This document shows positions 45,024 through 47,734 of a stretch of DNA of 47,734 bases, piece by piece. The stretch's first letter is position 1, and each line of letters opens with the position of its first letter. The position numbers and the translations under genes were made by a program. The notes below the pieces were generated by a model, which saw only the letters and a program-made list of their open reading frames with translations, was not told the DNA's origin and did no database searches. This stretch comes from Paraburkholderia sp. C35 (GTDB lineage Bacteria > Pseudomonadota > Gammaproteobacteria > Burkholderiales > Burkholderiaceae): assembly GCF_003121405.1 (NCBI RefSeq), contig NZ_QBUY01000065.1, positions 1 to 47,734 on the forward strand. Reading direction: 5' to 3'.

Positions 45024-45922
45024 TCAAGCCGAATAAGCCTTTGTCGGCGACAGTGCTGACACTCGGATTTCTCTTTCTCTACATTCCGATCATCAGCCTC
45101 GTCGTGTTCTCGTTCAACGAGTCGAAGCTCGTCACTATCTGGTCCGGCTTTTCGCTGAAGTGGTATGCCGCGCTGCTGCACGACGACGAATTGCTCACGG
45201 CCGCGTGGCTGTCGCTGAAGATCGGCCTGATGACGGCGTGCGCGTCAGTCGTGATCGGCACGTGGGCGGGCTATGTACTCGCGCGCTTTGGGCGCTTTCG
45301 TGGCTTCACGTTCTTCGCCGGCATGATCAACGCGCCGCTGGTGATTCCCGAAGTGATCCAGGGCATTTCGCTGCTGCTGCTGTTCGTTGCACTTGAGCAG
45401 ATGATCGGCTGGCCCAAGGGGCGTGGTGTGCTGACGATGTGGATTGGCCACGTGATGCTATGCGTGTCGTATGTAGCGATCATCGTGCAGTCGCGCGTCA
45501 AGGAGATGAACAAATCGCTTGAAGAAGCCGCACTCGATCTCGGCGCGACACCGTTCAAGGTGTTCTTCGTCATCACGCTGCCGCTGATCTCGCAGGCCTT
45601 GCTGTCGGGCTGGCTGCTCTCGTTCACGCTCTCCATCGACGATCTCGTGCTGTCCGCCTTCCTGTCGGGCCCCGGTTCGACGACGCTGCCGCTCGTGGTG
45701 TTCTCGCGCGTGCGTCTTGGCCTGAATCCGGAAATGAACGCACTTGCCACGCTCTTTATTTCAGCCGTGACGATCGGCGTGATCGCCGTCAATCAATGGA
45801 TGCTGATGCGTGACCGCAAGCGTACGCGCGACATGCAGATGGCGTTCGCCATCGCCGATGCGCCTTCTTCCACCACACGCCCTGCCGTGGCGACCAGCAC
45901 GCTCGATACGGCCAACGCATAA
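45020..45922 (+). CDS. potI: Polyamine ABC transporter permease
   Basis: A 300-residue permease paired with PotH. LGFLFLYIPIISLVVFSFNESKLV is the usual start of PotI/PotC, and the EAA loop is SLEEAALDLGATPFKVFFVITLPLISQAL. Six helices are likely. The start overlaps the potH stop. The last 35 residues are polar. Next gene starts 38 bp later, so read-through into the outer-membrane gene is plausible. Confidence 0.95.
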   Translation: MIKPNKPLSATVLTLGFLFLYIPIISLVVFSFNESKLVTIWSGFSLKWYAALLHDDELLTAAWLSLKIGLMTACASVVIGTWAGYVLARFGRFRGFTFFAGMINAPLVIPEVIQGISLLLLFVALEQMIGWPKGRGVLTMWIGHVMLCVSYVAIIVQSRVKEMNKSLEEAALDLGATPFKVFFVITLPLISQALLSGWLLSFTLSIDDLVLSAFLSGPGSTTLPLVVFSRVRLGLNPEMNALATLFISAVTIGVIAVNQWMLMRDRKRTRDMQMAFAIADAPSSTTRPAVATSTLDTANA

Positions 45923-45960
45923 GAAGTTCTTCGCAATACGACAAACAAGGAGAAAATTGC

Positions 45961-47541
45961 ATGAGAAAGAAACTTATCTGTCTACTGGTAGCGGGGGCGC
46001 TGCCGGGAGCCGCTTTTGCGGATTCGACCAGTGCACAGATCAAGGCGCTTCAGCAGCAACTCAACGCGCTGCAGAAGGAAGTGAAGGAACTGCGCTCGCA
46101 GGTTGCGGCTAATCCGAATGCGAAGACGGGAACGGCGTTAGCGGGTACGGCGGCAGCACCTGCAGTGGCCGCCGCGCCTGTCGATATCAGTTCGCCCGAT
46201 TACGGCAAGGCGCCCGCATCGATTTCCAACGACGACCTGACCACGATCAAGCAACAGATCGCGAACCAGCAGTTGAAGGTGGATTCGCTTGAAGATGCAG
46301 CGCAGACGGGCCCGATTGCGGGTCTTTCGGTGACGGGTTATATCGATCCGACGTACATCTATAACCGCGCACAAAGTTCTTCGTCGTTCCTGTTCGCGAA
46401 CCACGAAAACGTCTACAACTACTACAACAGTACCTTCGGCGATCTGTACCTCGACATCAAGAAGACATTTGGTGTCGGCCCGATGGCGCCGTCGGCGGAA
46501 ATCACGTTGATGCCGAACCGTGGCAACGGCATTACGCTGTTGCAGAACTCGCACGGCGACATTGGCAACAACATCCTGAATACGGCTGTGATCAACGTGC
46601 CGTTGACGGGTTCGACGACGTTCGTTGCGGGTTTGATTCCGAGCTTCGGCGGTTATGAAGTCCAGCAATCGAACCAGATGCTGACGCTCACGCACAACCT
46701 GCTGTATGACTTCTCCGATCCGGGCAGCTACGTCGGCGTGGGTGCGAACTACACGGCGGGCAACTGGGCGTGGAAGTTCTTCGTTGGCAACGAACAGTAC
46801 CGCACGTATGGTGCCGTCACGCAGACGGGCACGAACGCGCTGGGCGACCCGATCACGGCAAGCAACAAAATTCCGACGTTCACGGCGCGTGCCGACTACA
46901 CGTGGTCGAGCGCGCTGGATATTGGCGGCTCGTTCAACATTGGACGTCAGACACTGCCGAGCTCGGTCGATCCTACGACGGGTAACGTCAGCTATGGCAT
47001 AGGCGGCCAGTCGCCGAGATCGGGTGGCACGTTCTTCTTCGGCGAAGTGGATGCGACTTATACGCTTGCGGATATCCAGTACAACGCGGAACTGGACTAT
47101 GGTCAGCAGCAGCACGCGGCGTATAACGGCGGCCAGGCGCAATGGTATGGTCTGTCGCTGCTGGCGCACCGCAAGTTCAACATGCCGGTTGTTGGCCGCA
47201 TGGGTGCGACTGTGCGCTATGACCTGCTCGTCAATAGCAAGAACGGCGGCGGCGGTGGTGGTATTGCGCTCAATTCCAATGGCATGGATGTGAATAACGG
47301 GTTCGGTATCGGCGCCGATTGCCGCGCGAATTCGCTGTCCAATGGTGGCCTTGGGTTCGAGTGTAAGGGTGCGAATCGTCAGGATGTTGCGCTGGATCTG
47401 TTGTTCTTCCCGACCCAGCAGATTACCGTCAAGGTGGAATATCGCCATGACTGGGCGAATCAGAATGTGTTCCTGCGGAATGATGGGTCTTATAGCAAGT
47501 CGAATGATTTGCTGGCGACGCAGTTTATTTACTCATTCTGA
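45961..47541 (+). CDS. DUF3138-like outer-membrane beta-barrel protein
   Basis: A 526-residue protein. The signal peptide is MRKKLICLLVAGALPGAAFA. A coiled coil follows (STSAQIKALQQQLNALQKEV), then a Pro/Ala linker and from about residue 115 a beta-barrel with strands of alternating aromatic residues, ending QFIYSF with terminal Phe. I recall this layout as DUF3138 of Burkholderia, close to coiled-coil porins. The coiled coil suggests trimerisation toward peptidoglycan. AAGGAGAAAATTGC gives a strong start. Its place after potI suggests a polyamine or related outer-membrane channel; not proven. Confidence 0.85.
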   Translation: MRKKLICLLVAGALPGAAFADSTSAQIKALQQQLNALQKEVKELRSQVAANPNAKTGTALAGTAAAPAVAAAPVDISSPDYGKAPASISNDDLTTIKQQIANQQLKVDSLEDAAQTGPIAGLSVTGYIDPTYIYNRAQSSSSFLFANHENVYNYYNSTFGDLYLDIKKTFGVGPMAPSAEITLMPNRGNGITLLQNSHGDIGNNILNTAVINVPLTGSTTFVAGLIPSFGGYEVQQSNQMLTLTHNLLYDFSDPGSYVGVGANYTAGNWAWKFFVGNEQYRTYGAVTQTGTNALGDPITASNKIPTFTARADYTWSSALDIGGSFNIGRQTLPSSVDPTTGNVSYGIGGQSPRSGGTFFFGEVDATYTLADIQYNAELDYGQQQHAAYNGGQAQWYGLSLLAHRKFNMPVVGRMGATVRYDLLVNSKNGGGGGGIALNSNGMDVNNGFGIGADCRANSLSNGGLGFECKGANRQDVALDLLFFPTQQITVKVEYRHDWANQNVFLRNDGSYSKSNDLLATQFIYSF

Positions 47542-47734
47542 GGTTTTTGTTTTTTTGTTTTTTGCCTGCGGCGCGTGGGACGTGGTTTGCTTATGCGTCG
47601 CCGGCATTTTGTGGGTGTTTTTCGCTGGCATCCGCTTTTTGTTAGTGGTCTGCCAGGGTTGCCCCTGTGCGGGGCGGCACTTACTTTCTTTGCCGCCGCA
47701 AAGAAAGTAAGCAAAGAAAGCGGGCTAACACCGC
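47542..47734 (+). repeat. Dispersed hairpin repeat (right copy) with T-rich tract
   Basis: Directly after the stop is a T/G-rich tract (47542-47567), then GGCATCCGC near 47627-47635, the GCCCC-TGTGC-GGGGC hairpin at 47661-47675 and a perfect 14-bp stem CTTACTTTCTTTGC (47680-47693) / GCAAAGAAAGTAAG (47698-47711), loop CGCC. The left end of the window shows the same order behind another gene. The copy may continue past the window. Confidence 0.75.

Overview
The window is high-GC DNA with dense bacterial gene packing. Several features point to the Burkholderiaceae, most likely Paraburkholderia or Caballeronia: a DUF3563 small protein, a DUF3138-type outer-membrane protein, a Gram-negative porin of the OmpC-like family, a leucine (liu) operon next to a TetR gene, and a hairpin repeat at both window ends that I recall as dispersed in Paraburkholderia genomes. 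I see no rRNA, tRNA, CRISPR array, integrase or insertion sequence.

Region 1 (1-7400) is the accessory part. It holds an SGNH/GDSL-like hydrolase, an unrecognised 261-residue protein, a 969-residue CHAT (caspase-like) protease with TPR-like C-terminus, a pesticin/T4-lysozyme-type muramidase without a signal peptide, and a membrane-anchored TIR protein whose far side carries two cysteine-containing repeats. The muramidase and CHAT genes look like one transcription unit. Together they look like a conflict, defence or effector island, and this is the best candidate for an undescribed system here.

Region 2 (7400-22030) is mixed housekeeping: an FMN reductase, a porin, a DUF3563 protein, a GalP/AraE-type sugar porter, a secreted cysteine-rich protein, malic enzyme, a small conserved protein and a ferritin-like diiron protein. 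A run of envelope/lipid genes follows (amidase, CDP-diacylglycerol diphosphatase, fatty acid desaturase, family 9 glycosyltransferase), then a PhnD-like binding protein with no signal peptide.

Region 3 (22059-28807) is the leucine/isovalerate operon: isovaleryl-CoA dehydrogenase, methylcrotonyl-CoA carboxylase beta, methylglutaconyl-CoA hydratase and methylcrotonyl-CoA carboxylase alpha. It is divergent from a TetR regulator, with a perfect 19-bp palindrome beside a good promoter. HMG-CoA lyase is not in the window.

Region 4 (28800-34720) holds a small acidic protein, a PRC-barrel protein, a LysR gene divergent from a DHA2 drug exporter, a glycine-zipper lipoprotein broken by an in-frame TAG, and a MarR-MFS pair with overlapping stop and start behind a 36-bp near-palindrome.

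Region 5 (34761-47541) is a polyamine catabolism and uptake locus. An aldehyde dehydrogenase and PuuR-like repressor are on the minus strand. On the plus strand follow puuD, puuA, a putrescine-type aminotransferase, potFGHI and an outer-membrane DUF3138-type barrel. The usual FAD oxidase (PuuB) is missing and an aminotransferase occupies its place. The plus-strand genes sit behind a leader of about 700 nt containing a perfect 11-bp hairpin.
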